Assembly: GCA_963556255.1 (NCBI GenBank)
Contig: OY744606.1
Span: 79,276,641 to 79,340,640 of the forward strand
Reading direction: 5' to 3'
From: Allolobophora icterica
Taxonomy: Eukaryota > Annelida > Clitellata > Crassiclitellata > Lumbricidae
DNA length: 64,000 nucleotides
Shown: positions 1 through 11,905 of the stretch, one piece after another
Numbering within the stretch: the first letter of the stretch is position 1
How the letters are laid out: each line of letters opens with the position of its first letter
Program-made: the position numbers and the translations under genes
Notes under the pieces: model-generated
What the model was told of the DNA's origin: nothing
The model's database searches: none
What the model saw: the letters and a program-made list of their open reading frames with translations, nothing else

Positions 1-836
1 GCTAGCAATAATTTTGCTCTAACATCTTCATCCACCTCATACACATTAAACAAACCATCCAAGTGATCAAAGAAACCTGGAATTTCTATAGGGTCGGAAG
101 GAAATTTCCAAAGAATATTCTTGAGGGCATCACTATAACGCTTAGTACGACTTGCTAAAGAATCTCTAACATTTCGTTCTTCCTGCTTTTCCTTCCTCTC
201 CCTTTCTTCTTTCTCTTTCCGTTCCTTCTTTTCTCTTTCTTCTTTCTCTTTCCGTTCCTTCTTTTCTTCCTCTCTCCTCTTTTCCTCCCTTTCTTCCTTC
301 TCCTTCCGTTCCTCCCTCTCTCTTTCTTCCTTCTCCTTCCGTTCCTCCCTCTCTCTCTCTTCCTTCTCCTTCCGTTCCTCCCTTTCTCTTTCTTCCTTCT
401 CCCTTTGTTCTTTCTTTTCTTCCTCTCTCCTCCTTTCCTCCCTTTCTTCCTTCTCCTTCCGTTCCTCCCTCTCTCTTTCTTCCTTCTCCCTTTGTTCTTT
501 CTTTTCTTCCTCTCTCCTCCTTTCCTCCCTTTCTTCCTTCTCCTTCCGTTCCTCCCTTTCTCTTTCTTCCTTCTCCCTTTGTTCTTCATATTTACGGATT
601 TCGAACTCCAGACGGCGCTTCTGCAGCTCGTAATCCACTCCTGTTGGAGATATTGGACTACCCTTAAATTCCTCTTCCTCTTTTCCAATCTCCATGGCCC
701 ATTCTTCCATTAATTGATTTCGATCCCATGACATAACATCATCTTCGTCCCTTCCTGCCTTCATAAGATACACCCTAAGGCGCTCAGACGACATTTTGCG
801 AATATTCGCTTGCATCTCTGTTGTCAACGCTTCCAT
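1..836 (-). CDS. Gag N-terminus of a Ty3/gypsy-type LTR retrotransposon (partial, runs off the window)
   Basis: An open frame starts at an ATG whose first base is 836 on the minus strand and stays open to position 1 (about 278 codons). It opens with MEALTTEMQANIRKMSSERL, which lines up with the first residues of the complete element at 27,060-33,498 (MEKLSAERQADIKKMSTERL). A long Glu/Lys/Arg-rich segment follows, predicted coiled coil, coded by pyrimidine-rich DNA on the plus strand. The last 60 or so residues are capsid-like, with an IPGFFDHLDGLF...VRAKLLL segment that matches MEVPLYFETVENAF...WVKLLLPLM in the other element. The role is the structural polyprotein of the virus-like particle. 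Nothing after the first capsid helices is in the window, so whether the element is intact is unknown. Other open frames across this stretch are low-complexity shadows. Confidence 0.8.
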   Translation of the reverse strand, partial: MEALTTEMQANIRKMSSERLRVYLMKAGRDEDDVMSWDRNQLMEEWAMEIGKEEEEFKGSPISPTGVDYELQKRRLEFEIRKYEEQREKEEREREERKEKEEREERRREEEKKEQREKEEREREERKEKEEREERRREEEKKEQREKEEREREERKEKEEREREERKEKEEREREERKEKEEREEKRREEEKKERKEKEEREKKERKEKEERERKEKQEERNVRDSLASRTKRYSDALKNILWKFPSDPIEIPGFFDHLDGLFNVYEVDEDVRAKLLL

Positions 837-1339
837 TTTTACAAACAGTCAGTCAACAACAATCAACAAAAAAAAACAGACACCACGCGGCAAACCCGCC
901 ACACAAAAGGAAAATTCCACAACCCAAAGTGCAACTATTCAGTATCCAAAGAAGTACACTCGCCAAGTACGCAAAAACTATACAAGCTCACGCAAGTCTG
1001 GCCTCGATCACAACAATGGATCAAATTTCAAAGAAATAATCAGCAGATATTGAAAGAGAAATAATGGCTGCCTCCCACTCGGCTGCAACTCCACTCTCTT
1101 TTCTCCTTCTCAGCCACGACAACACCTAGGATCTTACCCGTATGTTGACTGCTGTCTTCTGCTGTCTCAGCCGAACGACGCACTTCGTCCGTCCGACTGT
1201 CGTATGCCGATTCACCCGTCTCCCACGGTAGAAAGGCGTCTCGATCCGCTCGCTGTCTGGAACAGACCGTCTCTTGATCCTCCGGGTTGACTCCTTCCTC
1301 CGCCGGCTCGCGTCTTCTTCACCGGATCCAACACCGATG
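837..1339 (-). other. 5' leader of the partial LTR retrotransposon
   Basis: This untranslated stretch lies between the primer binding site and the gag ATG on the minus strand. It corresponds in position to the 389-bp leader of the second element (32,603-32,991). No open frame of note is seen. Confidence 0.6.
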
Positions 1340-1357
1340 ATCCCACCGCTGCCACCA
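1340..1357 (-). other. Primer binding site, tRNA-Leu type
   Basis: On the minus strand this reads TGGTGGCAGCGGTGGGAT, the complement of a eukaryotic tRNA-Leu 3' end plus CCA. It lies 4 bases (ATAA on the plus strand) from the LTR edge, the same arrangement as at 32,992-33,009. Confidence 0.8.
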
Positions 1358-1361
1358 ATAA

Positions 1362-1863
1362 TGTCGCGGTCGACTCCTTCGATCGCAACGACGAACCAAC
1401 GAAGGAACTATTAAAAGATCTTTAATTAAAAATAAAGTCGATTAAGTGTAAAGTAAGTCAACTCGTCTATCAAATATCACAATCGTAGACAGCACACAGG
1501 TTGGCTGGTCTCGATTGAACGTCCTACGATCAATGTTTCAACGTTTACAAATCTTCGTCAAAAGGCCCTTAATGTACAGCAGGTCTATCTTATATAGAGT
1601 TCTCCCGGATTCCAGAACGTTCTGTGACGTCACTGTACTTTTCCCTGGAAAGTCCTACTGAACACGTATATCCTTGTTGCATGCACCGAATTAATGTTGA
1701 CAGCTTGCTGCAGAATTTTCCGTGCGTTGTAAACAAGCTTGTTGACGCGTCGGTTTTCTTCCCTTGATGCATGCACCCGCGTAGACCGCGACAACTGTCA
1801 TGCACGATTTCAGGAAAAAGAAACAAACAACATTGCATAGCTAATATAAATGATGACATAACA
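1362..1863 (-). mobile_element. 5' LTR of the partial retrotransposon
   Basis: On the plus strand this runs from TGTCGCGG, four bases beyond the primer site, to ...GACATAACA. On the minus strand it therefore starts TGTTATGTC and ends in CA, as LTRs do. A TATA-like CTATATAAG on the minus strand sits near 1,590 in the U3/R region. The outer edge is inferred from the TG/CA rule because no partner LTR is in the window. Confidence 0.7.
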
Positions 1864-3654
1864 TCACTTGGAGTTACTTTCAGAGACGCAATGGATATGA
1901 AATTATGACCGAGGACAATGGAGATCAGTTATTCGTACCCATCGCCGTCGAATGACTAGCTAGTCCGTATTTGTGCGTGTGTGCTTGTTTGTTGCGTGCG
2001 TGTGTGCGTGTGTGGGGGGTGTGCTTGTGTGAGTCGGTGCGTGTGTGCGTGTGTTAATCTGCTTACATCCGTCATTGCGTTAATGATGATTGTAATGGTC
2101 TTGTGACCACTGATGCTCTATAATGTTGCTAACCTGCCTGTATCGTCATGTATTGGCTCTGATGTTATTTCTTGGAGGTTCCTTCCAAGCGGACAATAGT
2201 CTCTTCTGAAACTTCCAATTGTATCCCACCTAGTTGTCACACGCATTTGTCCTTTTAAAATGCAATCATCATTTGCTTTTTGTGTGTTCATTTGCTATTC
2301 TCTGTTCCAATCGACTCGTGATGAGATGCAATACAGAATTATGTTATGTTATGTAATGTAATGTTATTCCACAGTTTAACGTCGTCTTTCGACGTCAATG
2401 GCCGTTGACGACAATTCAGAAATAACTTACAATTAAAAGAAAACGAGAAACTTCAAAATTCAAAGAAATTAAAACGAAGATTAAAATGAAACTCGGTGTA
2501 AGACTGGATTGCACTGAATTACATTGTATTAGATTAGACTAGCTTCGATCATATAATGTTAGATTATATTATATTATATTGGATAGATTAGACTGAAGTG
2601 GATGAGATCATAATATATTGAATCAGAATGTGTGAGATTATATTGGATTTATTGTATTGATTGAATTGGATTTCATCGGATTAGATTAGCTTCTAATAGA
2701 AAAGAATGGTCTAGATTACTTTCGAATAGACTATACAAGGTAAGTGTGGAACTTTTCAATCAGCGCATTTTCTTTTAACAGTACATTGGATAACGTAGTG
2801 CTTTTTAGACACCATAAAAACCGTTTACAAGTATATTATATATAAGGAAACTGCGCTCATCGCTGAGTTTGTATATTGGAGTTCTGCCATTTGAGTTGGA
2901 TGTTCTCCGATAAAATAATGTAAATAGTTATAAATTTTGTTACCATAATGTTTATATAAAAAGAAATTAATTGACAGATTCTTATGTGCTTATCACTAAT
3001 CATCTGTTAATTTCTAAGTAATTCACTAATTTGAAATAATCCAAGAAACTATTTTCTTCGTTGTGTTATCTAACCATATAACATTTTTTTTCTGGACACT
3101 GATAATTGCTTGTTACATATAAATGGGTGATTTGTAATGTTTTAAAATGTATGGAATTCATAACCTAATGTGTGTGTGTGTTTTTTTTAATTGGATATGA
3201 TCGATGACTAGTAATATTTATAATATTATTGGTCCTTGGACAATACTGCTAAATTGGTGTGCGTGCGTGCGTGTGTGTGTGTAAATCAATGTATGGGATC
3301 AGACATTTCAACTGATTTTGAAATAGAAATGACATTGAATAATATTGATATTATTATTGAAGCCTCTAAATAAGAACTAAGTACTTTCTATGTCAAGTTA
3401 ATATTGAATATTGAAGCAATCTGTATAAATATTAACTATTAATGTTTATATTGAACATTGTTTGTAAATATGTTATGAACGGTTCTTATGATAATGTAAA
3501 TAAATGTGAAATTCTTTAAAATAAAGAGCCAAACAAGGAAACAAACGATGAGACAATCAAAAGAAAGAAAGAAAAAAAGAAAGAAAGAAAACAGAAAGTA
3601 AGAAACTGATAAATGAAAGTTATACGAACATGAACTGAAATATATAAAAAAAAC
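1864..3654. repeat. Non-coding stretch with GT-rich tract, LINE tail and AGATT-like degenerate repeat
   Basis: No credible gene is seen. It holds a GT-rich tract (about 1,970-2,055), a minus-oriented copy of the LINE 3' tail (2,366-2,440), and a degenerate pentamer field of ATTAGATTAG/TTATATTGG type (about 2,500-2,720). A similar field on the other strand lies at 58.2-58.5 kb. The rest is AT-rich with no recognised element. Confidence 0.6.
2366..2440 (-). repeat. LINE 3' tail fragment
   Basis: Reads CCACAGTTTAACGTCGTC then GGCCGTTGACGACAATTC, the reverse complement of the tail that ends the I/Nimb-like LINE at 42,120-42,182. The flanking AATTCAGAAATAACTTACAA also resembles that LINE end. Confidence 0.7.
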
Positions 3655-3718
3655 TGTAAAGACGTCAACGGTCTATGTAGCCATAAGATGTCGTTAAACT
3701 TTTGGAATAATAATAATC
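3655..3718 (+). repeat. LINE/SINE tail core with (AAT)n end
   Basis: Contains GACGTCAACGGTC...AAGATGTCGTTAAACTTTTGG followed by AATAATAATAA. This matches the core found many times in both strands of the window. Confidence 0.65.
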
Positions 3719-3751
3719 GCTGAGTTTGACCGCCAGTTCAAGCTTCACCAC

Positions 3752-4693
3752 AGATTTGATACGGTGAGGCATGACTATCTGGCTGAACAGATGGCGGACT
3801 TACCCATTCCCGACGTTGCTTACAATTGGATCATTGCGGCCCTCCACCAACGACAACATTGCACTAAGTTTAAAGGAATTACCTCTGCGGCGATTGAAAT
3901 CAACTGCAGTATTGTCCAGGGATCAGGAACTGGTCCGATACTGTTCCTAACAGCAATATCCAAACTTAAACCTAAACATCCAACTAACCGGATACTCAAG
4001 TACGCTGACGATACCTATCTCCTGGTTCCTGCTGCCAATAGCAACCTGATAAACTCGGAAATCAGGCACATCGAGATCTGGGCTGCGAGATGTAATCTGA
4101 AGCTTAACCAAGCAAAGACCCAGGAAATGGTTGTCCGTAAGCCGAGAAGAAAACTGAATGAAAACCAGCCGATGGAGATTCCTGGTCTTTCCAGAGTCAG
4201 AATCATGAAGATCTTGGGTGTCACGCTCTCTGATGACTTCTGCTTTGACGTGCATGTTGACAATCTATGCACTGGTGCAAGACAATCAATGTATGCATTA
4301 CGGATCCTGACAACTCATGGACTACTTGGCCCCTCAATGTACGATGTGGTGACAGCTACCACAGTGGCGAGGATGACGTACGCTGCGTCCGCTTGGTGGG
4401 GTTACGTGGGGCAGAGGGGACGTGAGAGACTACAGGCAATAGTTAGGAGACTGATTAAAGCTGGTTATCTTCCTGTGGACTACCCTAGATTCGAACAATT
4501 GATCTGTACTGCTGATTCTAAACTTTTCACGACCGTCCTTACATGTCCTACACATGTGCTTCATGTGCTATTACCTCCTGTTAAGCATACGGGTTATACT
4601 TTGCGACCCCGTGTTCATAATCGGGTTCTCCCGACTGCTGACAGTCTGGCTCGTAAATCTTTCATAATTAGGATGATTTTCACCGGAATATAG
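3752..4693 (+). pseudogene. Reverse transcriptase C-terminal half of a CR1/L2-like LINE, 5' truncated
   Basis: An open frame of about 310 codons begins mid-domain. FDTVRH (end of RT motif A) is at 3,755, followed by QGSGTGPILF (motif B) and KYADDTYLL (motif C, with the catalytic DD), then the thumb and a C-terminal tail typical of non-LTR RTs (AWWGYV, LPPVKHTGYTLRPR). The endonuclease and the first RT motifs are missing, so this is a dead-on-arrival copy. A GTG-initiated start at 3,764 is only an artefact of truncation. The 3' end follows: a stop, about 70 bases of UTR, AATAAAGGATA and a run of ACTT units to about 4,795. The clade is not certain. Confidence 0.85.
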
Positions 4694-4795
4694 GCCTTAG
4701 TACTTTAACTTGGACGTGATATACACGTGTAAACCAAAATGCGGTTAGCAGTTGGATTAATAAAGGATATACTTACTTACTTACTTACTTACTTA
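4694..4795 (+). repeat. 3' end of the LINE fragment with (ACTT)n tail
   Basis: Short UTR with TTAATAAAGGATA and then TTACTTACTTACTTAC. Tetranucleotide tails of this kind are common ends of CR1/L2-like LINEs. Confidence 0.6.
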
Positions 4796-5914
4796 GATCA
4801 CTGAAAGAAACCTACTTCTGAAACACATAAAGGAAAATTAAGATTTGTTCCATGTATACATTATCCAAAATAATCATAATCAGACAAAATACGACGACAA
4901 CATAAAGACATTGCCGCCTAGATGACAAAGAAATCAACAATGGAACATTCTCAAAGGAAAGAGAACTTTAAAATTCTATGTATTAAATACTATATACAAA
5001 ATACTATATATTAAATAATATATATACTTTCAAATTGTCGTCAACATCCTTTGATGTGATATGACGAAATAAATAATTTACAGAAAGTTCGAAATCAGAA
5101 AAAATAGGTCGACGTCTATGGCTCTGGTTACACACAGGCATTATTGATTATTGTTTAGTCATATTTACTCACCAATTAACAGACAATTTTACCTATCGAG
5201 GTCAACTGCATTTGATTCCATAAGATGCTATTAAACCGTCGAATCCTGTCGTCACTCTTAACTTCATCACTGCTTTATACGTTGGTGGTTCAAGTCCCAA
5301 GTTTGGAAGAAAAACCGACTTCCTCAACAACGACGCTGTGTCATATCGAAGATGATTAGCTGCTTGTGACTGCAAGCACCTGACCATAGCGTATTTAAAA
5401 ACATCTTTTGGTCTCAAAGGCCGTCAATGTTCACATAAAAGTTTTTCATAGCTTTCCCTCTGAACGTGTTACTCAATTTAAACTAAGACGATAACTTATA
5501 TATAGAGTATGTGGAAAGCGTTTTAAGGGTGTGGTAAAACTTCATTGCATTTCCTAATGTCTAGAAACAGGCTCCTACATCGACTTTACCTGACTTCAGC
5601 TACTGTTAATCGTAATCGTAACTTTAAAGGTGAGTGCAGAGCAACAGCTGATTCACGAACGCTGAGTCAAGTTAGATGGTTGTTTCGGTCAAACCCTTTT
5701 AAGACGTAGTCCAGATTGCTATATTACTGTGATACAGAGTGGAACTTCGAAGACTAATCTTGGGTTGAAAATCGTTCTTTTGCTAATGCCATAAAAACGG
5801 TGCTTCAAAATAATTACACACCTCTTTCAACTATGCAATTCGTCCTATAAGTAGAAGCAGGCGCTCGGCATTTATTGTATAAAACAAGGAAAGCTATATT
5901 AAACCAAGGTAATT
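4796..5914. other. No gene seen
   Basis: AT-rich, without a credible coding region. It contains weak matches to the repeat context seen beside other family members, for example AATTACACACCTCTTTCAACT near 5,810, which recurs near 38,095 and 59,010. Confidence 0.5.
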
Positions 5915-6480
5915 TCTGCCGACGTCAACGGCTTTTGTCACAATAAGATGTTGCTAAACTCTGGATACATCCATCCCGTTTGGTAGGAGCGCTTGTTTTG
6001 TAACGCGGAGAGCATGGGTTCGATCCTCCTCCCCTGATATTGTTACTGTGTAGGGACACTGAGCAAGTCCTTTATTCACACTTCGTCAGCTCCATCGATT
6101 GATGCTTGGCTATTATATAGTGGCGCTTAATAAATGCACAATGATTTTCTTCTTTCCGCTTTCCGCCTTACCCCTCTCTCCCACACGGACTACAGACACA
6201 CCATGAACTACTGTCATTCCATCCTTGTAGGACTCGTGAAACTATTCGAGAAACGATGCACTGTTATTAGTCACCGATCACTACGCTCTGTTGCTTTTGG
6301 AGATCTGCAAGTTCCTCTCTCCGCACAACATTACGATCTAATTGGGGTTTCTCGTTCATTGGACCTTTCTCTTGGGACAAGCCTCCTTTACTACTGTAAA
6401 TTGATTCTGCTGAACCAATCAGCCGAACCCACTATATCAGGTTACCCTAAGTGGCGCTTGTTTATACCAGCTAGAGAGCC
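5915..6480 (+). repeat. Family D composite SINE-like repeat, plus copy
   Basis: Starts with the tail core (GACGTCAACGGC...TAAACTCTGGAT). A tRNA-like head follows: A-box-like TTTGGTAGGAGCGCTTG and B-box-like GGGTTCGATCCTCC. Then come a central GAGCAAGTCCTTTATTCAC and the tail GCGCTTAATAAATGCACAAT. The homology continues through the CTCTCTCCCACACGGACTACAGACACACC region into about 6,480, where it matches minus copies near 34.5, 55.3 and 60.8 kb. The open frame at 6,134-6,484 is not supported as a gene. Confidence 0.7.
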
Positions 6481-6927
6481 ATAATTAATTATTATATCTA
6501 TTAATTAGTTCTTATGACGGAATCTCATGAAATCTGGTGAATATACCTGTTTATTAATCTGTTTTTTAAAGGACAAGTCGACTTTAATACATTTACTTTT
6601 GCAAGGGGTTGTTTGTGAATACACTGTAGATTGAAATGATGAAGGAGTTGAAGAAAAGAAATCTTCAGTTCTCTTAAATATAGAATTTCGCTTACCGGAG
6701 TAGGCCCTCTACAATAAGATCTATAGACCAACAATCACCCAACTCAATTTAAAAAATCATTTATTTATAGCAATAGGAAAAAGCAATATAAGGGTGTCTA
6801 AACTCCACACTTGCTGAAGCCAACAGTTAACGATACATTATTGCACGAAGGGACCTTGACGTTCATAAGTATTTTGAACAGTCTTCAATGCATGAGTTGA
6901 TATCAATCAAATATTAGTCGTCAGTTT

Positions 6928-7132
<205 letters not shown>

Positions 7133-7809
7133 CCCAGCGATTCACGACATCTCATTGATAACAGGGCCTTTGAGGACGCCCTCCTCATTTTCCGGGCTAT
7201 GGTCTGGCACGACCAGGCTCAATCACTACGAATAGTAGATGAGTTAATGCGCTATGACATTGATATCCTGTCACATTACAATGAAAACTCGTAGTTTTCC
7301 GTTGCAAAACCTTCGTCAAGTGTTAGTAAATGGTAGAACAAAGCGACGTCTATCGCCTTGACAGCAAGAAATATCATAAATGCAACGCCGTTTACGACAC
7401 CTTTAAAACGGTTAATAAAGGGCTATATATAAATATTCCTGAATCGCGTTATGTGTTCCTTGAACTACCGGCGAGTGAGAGGATTGCTGCTTTTTTCAGT
7501 CGTTTGAAAACTGTTATTTAGGGATATTTTTGGAAGCAAAACGAATAATACTCGACGACCTCTTGACCCGTGTGAATGTAAGGTCGTTTTGGGTTCCCCT
7601 ACGGGAATGGACGATACAAACAATGTAAACTGTTTACATTTACGGGTCATAAACTCTGCGGGCATGAAGAATACACTTAGACAAAACCAGATACAATCTT
7701 TATATGCTCTGGGGAATGAAAATAAACTGCCACTCGCGAGAAAGGAAAGATATGGGAGAAGATACTTACATGTATACAGGAAAATCCCATCGCATCCCAT
7801 CCATCCACC
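7133..7809. other. No gene seen
   Basis: Short open frames only (63-115 codons), with no recognisable domain or splice pattern. No repeat family is assigned. Confidence 0.45.
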
Positions 7810-8520
7810 CAAATGACGAAAGAGGGCTTAGGAGGAGATATTCAAGAAAAGAACTGTTCGATATTAGGAGACTACCGGGCGGATTTGCCTGCAAGGCAAA
7901 GATTGTCCAACTTCGAGGAAAAGATACAGTAAAATTGGAAAACCAACCTCACTATATCTCTTAGATCCAACTAGTCTCGCAAAACTACCTGCTCTCGATC
8001 TCCTGGATGCAGATATTAAAACTTACGATCCTGATGTGGTTATCATCGCGGAAAGCTGGCTAAGGAAGCACCATCACTCTGACAAACAGATAGGAATAAA
8101 CGGGTACACCCTCTTCCGCCGACCCTCGTCTCAACTACGAATTCACCGACCAGTATGCTTTCAGACCAACTGGTTCCACTACGGCGGCTATTACAGCGTT
8201 ACTTACAGATCTCATGGAACTACTTCGAGAGCACCATTGCGTTCACCTCATTGCGCTCGACTTTACAAAGGCTTTCCATATGGTGCGACATGTTAGCTTA
8301 GCTGAACAATTGGCGGAACTGTCAATGCGAGGCTCAATATACAATTGGGAAACTGCATTCCTCAAAGATAGGCAGCATGGGACAAATTTTAAGGGATCCA
8401 CATTGCCCCTACTAAAAATAAATGCAAGTACTGTACAGGGATCGGGTACAGAGCAAGTAAATTTCAGTACAAAGATCTCTATATTGAAACCGGATAATTA
8501 AGGAAATAGAATTTTAAAAT
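7810..8520 (+). pseudogene. CR1/L2-like LINE: endonuclease and RT pieces fused by deletion
   Basis: Three blocks of one LINE protein occur in different frames. An upstream RRRYSRKELFDIRRLPGG-type segment lies at 7,830-7,960. An apurinic-type endonuclease start, DVVIIAESWLRK...GYTLFRR, lies at about 8,030-8,125. An RT piece with YAFRPTGSTTAA, ALDFTKAF (motif A) and VQGSGTE (degraded motif B) lies at about 8,150-8,500. The sequence between endonuclease and RT is deleted, and the frame ends at 8,501 before the catalytic YADD. It is the same family as the copy at 3,752-4,693, which it resembles in the AEQLAEL and VQGSGT stretches. Confidence 0.75.
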
Positions 8521-9784
8521 ACGCTGATTTTTTATCCTAAATATCCTATATATCTATCGTTAATTAGTCTGTAGGCCTACTGGAGTTAAACGTCGTCCTA
8601 TGACACCTCTGGCCGTTAGAGACTTTCAGTCGTGAATGCAGTTATTTCCATTGTCTTATGATTTTTGTTTTTGTCAGGGTCGTTGACGTCGACCGTACCT
8701 TGCCAATTTAACTTCCATTGCCTCTGGTTTCTGAAAGAATGGATTCCACAGTTTGACGAAATCTTTTCGCATTAAAGATTGGAAAATTTCGATAGGTGTC
8801 CGTCTGGCCTTCGAATCTCACCGGACATCAAAGGCGGTTGACCTGTTTAAAATTTTGTTCAATGGCAGTTTTATTTTCGCAACGAAAACTGAAATTAAAA
8901 CTAAGGTAAGTAGCTATTCGTTCACAAGAACTAAAAGAAGAACGAAAAAGAAATTTTAAAGAAAATAGAGATAAAACCAAAATAAGATGATAAATATGTT
9001 CAGCAGTTCTCACCGTTTGTATCGTATACTAGTACTTATTCTCAACTAATTATTGTAGCGACTAAACGAAATTTACACAAATATTGCGACGCGTGGCAAC
9101 TAACTAAAGGTGTCTAAGGAGATAATTGTATTATCCATTCCTAAACGACATTCATGGCTACCAGATCCATTAACTGAGAAAGTTTTTCTATCCTGTAAAT
9201 TTTGCAAATATCTCCCGGTGATTAATCAGTTTTCACTTTGTTGGTTAAAAGTCAACCTGTGATTTCAACGATGTTGGCAATTCTCACCGGTGATTGTGAT
9301 GGTTTTCATTACGTAACGACATCTTGTGGCTGCCAGAGACGTTGACGTAAACCTTACCTTACGAATTTAATTTACGCTGTGTGCCATTAGTCATTGGATT
9401 CCACCGTTTAACGTTTGAGGAAACATTTGCAGATTTAACGAAGTTATCTAACGATACCTCTAAAACAGAAATCACTGATTGTATATAAATGTCAACCCGG
9501 TTAATTTTGGCGAAATAATAAATATAAAATAAAAATTAAGATTAAACCTTTAGCCTTGAAATGAAACTTAAATTAAAGGACGTAATTGCTTCTCGTTTTT
9601 ATATAGCATTGGTCTACTTCATTTTAAAGGTGTCTAAAGAGAACGCCTTAACCAAACTTCTGTTGACAGAAATTGGAAAGTGGTGGAGTGAACGGATCAG
9701 GATAAGATTTCTTAAATAAATTGTGTACAACGAGTCCCCAGCCCAGTGATCATAACATAGAACTTAATCTGATACCTACAGAGC
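8521..9784. other. AT-rich non-coding stretch with LINE-tail remnants
   Basis: A minus-oriented tail remnant (TTAAACGTCGTCC...GGCCGTTAGAGAC) lies near 8,584-8,625 and weaker ones near 9,310-9,420. No gene is seen. Confidence 0.5.
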
Positions 9785-10445
9785 ATTAGGTAAACAGCGC
9801 TCTATGCAATCGGCTAACGAACACAAGTCTGTTCATATTGGCGGCAGTTTCCAGCTCTGGACCTACAGACCCCACAGGTGCTGTAGAAGTTAGTCCGCCA
9901 CCTGGTACGCTTTAAGTACGCCTTCTCCCTTCGTGGTGCTTCTTTTCCCTGCCATGACCCTGGAAATTCGGTTGCTCCGGTCTGCAAGACCTCACGCAAG
10001 CACGACAATCACTGGGCTGAGGACTCATTGTCCCATTTCTCTCAGCCCTGATCCATTCACTGACCGCTTTCCAATTCCTATCAACAGGAATACATTCCAA
10101 CATAGCAGTTCCCGTGTCTTCTTTTCTCTCCGATCATCTGGCAACCGAAACAACCCCTCTGACTTGACGCACTCACCTTTAAAGTAACATTTTAGAAGTA
10201 TTAAATGTTGGATCTCATTACGATCGATCACGATTTACAATAGCTGAGGTAAGGTAAATCAACATAGAAGCCTGTTTTTAAACATTGGGAAATTCAATGA
10301 TGTTTTCGACACCCATAAAACGCTTTTCAGATACGCTATATGTATATAATCGTCTTGGCGAGAATTAATTGCGTTCCCTTCTTCTGGTGAGAGTTTGACA
10401 AGTATTTAACTAAACGGTTAAAAATTCCCATCTATATATAGCATT
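9785..10445 (+). repeat. Family B dispersed repeat, copy 1
   Basis: Recognised by ordered landmarks shared with five other copies: GCTCTATGCAATCGGCT, CAGCTCTGGA...GCTGTAGAAG, CCCCTCTGACTTGACGC, TTTAGAAGTA, CGATTTACA, TTTTCGACACCC and a TATATA block. The several 60-85-codon frames across it are not conserved between copies in a way that suggests coding. Confidence 0.7.
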
Positions 10446-11480
10446 AGTAGTTAGCGAAATTAAAGGTGTTTTAAGATAACGCTAACCAAACGGCTACCTT
10501 GTCCCACACAAATATGGCATTAGGTAAAAAAAACGCTCTACGCAATCGGCTACCTTGTCTGTCGAGAGGCTGCCAGCGAACACAAGTCTGTTCGTATAGG
10601 CGAGAGTTTCCAGCTCTAGAGGCACGGACTCCACAGGCGCTGCAGAAGCTGCCAACTGGGTACACTTCAAGGGCGCCTTCTCTCTTTGTGGTGCTTATTT
10701 TCCCTGCCATTACCCGAGGGGGTCGGCTGCTCCGGTCTCCAAGGCCTCACGCAAGCACGCCAATCACTGGGCTGGGGACTCTTTGTACCAATTTCTTTAA
10801 GAAATCTTACCCTGACTTATTCACTCCACTTCCTTCCATTTCTATCAACAGAAGTACACATCCAACATATTAGTTTCCATGTCTACTTTTCTCTGCGGTC
10901 TTCTGGCAACCGAAACAACCCTTCTGACTTGACTCAGCGCTCATGAATAAGTTGGTGCCCTGCAATCTCACCTCTGAAGTAGCATTTTAGAAGCACTAAA
11001 CTTTTTGGCTCCATTACGATCACGATTTACAGGTAAAGTTGACGTAGACGCCTGTTTTGAGACGATGGGAAATGCAATGATGTTTTTCGACACCTTTAAA
11101 CCGGATTTAGCATATGCTATATATAAGTTATCGCCTTCGCTCGAATTTAGTTATGAAGAGGTCTCCGTATAGGGTGAGAACTGTTACAAAGAATTTTTCT
11201 ATCGACGTTAACGGTCTTTGAGGCCAAAAGATGTTTTAAATACGCTGTGTTGAAGTGGTGCCTGTCCCAAGCCTGGAGAAAGAAGGATAGCGAAGCTAAT
11301 CATCTTCGCTATAGCGTTGTTACTGAGGAAGTCGGTCAGTAAGTTATCTATTTAGTTAGCCCTACAATCACTTATATACACGCAGATGAGCACAGATGTA
11401 TGTACCACTTATAAATAGATGCATAGCATATCTTGTATTGTTTTTGTTGTTTTATAACATCTATTTATTATTATCACTTT
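10446..11480 (+). repeat. Family B dispersed repeat, copy 2 (long)
   Basis: Carries the same landmarks as copy 1 in the same order and continues into GACGTTAACGGTCTTTG, GTGGTGCCTGTCCCAAGCCTGG and GAAGTCGGTCAGTAAG. It ends with the GTATTGTTTTTGTTGTTTTATAACAT block shared with the copies at 56 and 62 kb. Confidence 0.75.
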
Positions 11481-11572
11481 ACTAGAGAGTATGCCCATCA
11501 TAATATATAGGCCTATGTATCGTTGGTTAAAATGCTCTGATCGCCGTCGTCAAGACCGCAGTACTGACGTCA

Positions 11573-11611
11573 CAAACGGTTTCTGTTTCACAATAGAACA
11601 GAAACCGTTTG
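11573..11611. other. Perfect 15-bp inverted repeat (hairpin)
   Basis: CAAACGGTTTCTGTT and its exact reverse complement are separated by the 9-base loop TCACAATAG. Confidence 0.85.
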
Positions 11612-11673
11612 TTACATATCGTTTATATTATATGAACTAGTGTATTTGCCCGTCATAATTATGACGGCATAAT

Positions 11674-11886
<213 letters not shown>

Positions 11887-11905
11887 GCTATAATAATAAT
11901 AATTT

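Noticed and set aside
155..688. Long Lys/Arg/Glu-rich frames on both strands at the left edge
   Set aside because: The gag frame starting at 836 explains the sequence by homology to the other element; the others are low-complexity shadows in wrong frames.
10499..10946. 124- and 86-codon frames in family B copy 2
   Set aside because: Corresponding frames in other copies are broken or shifted, so coding is unlikely.
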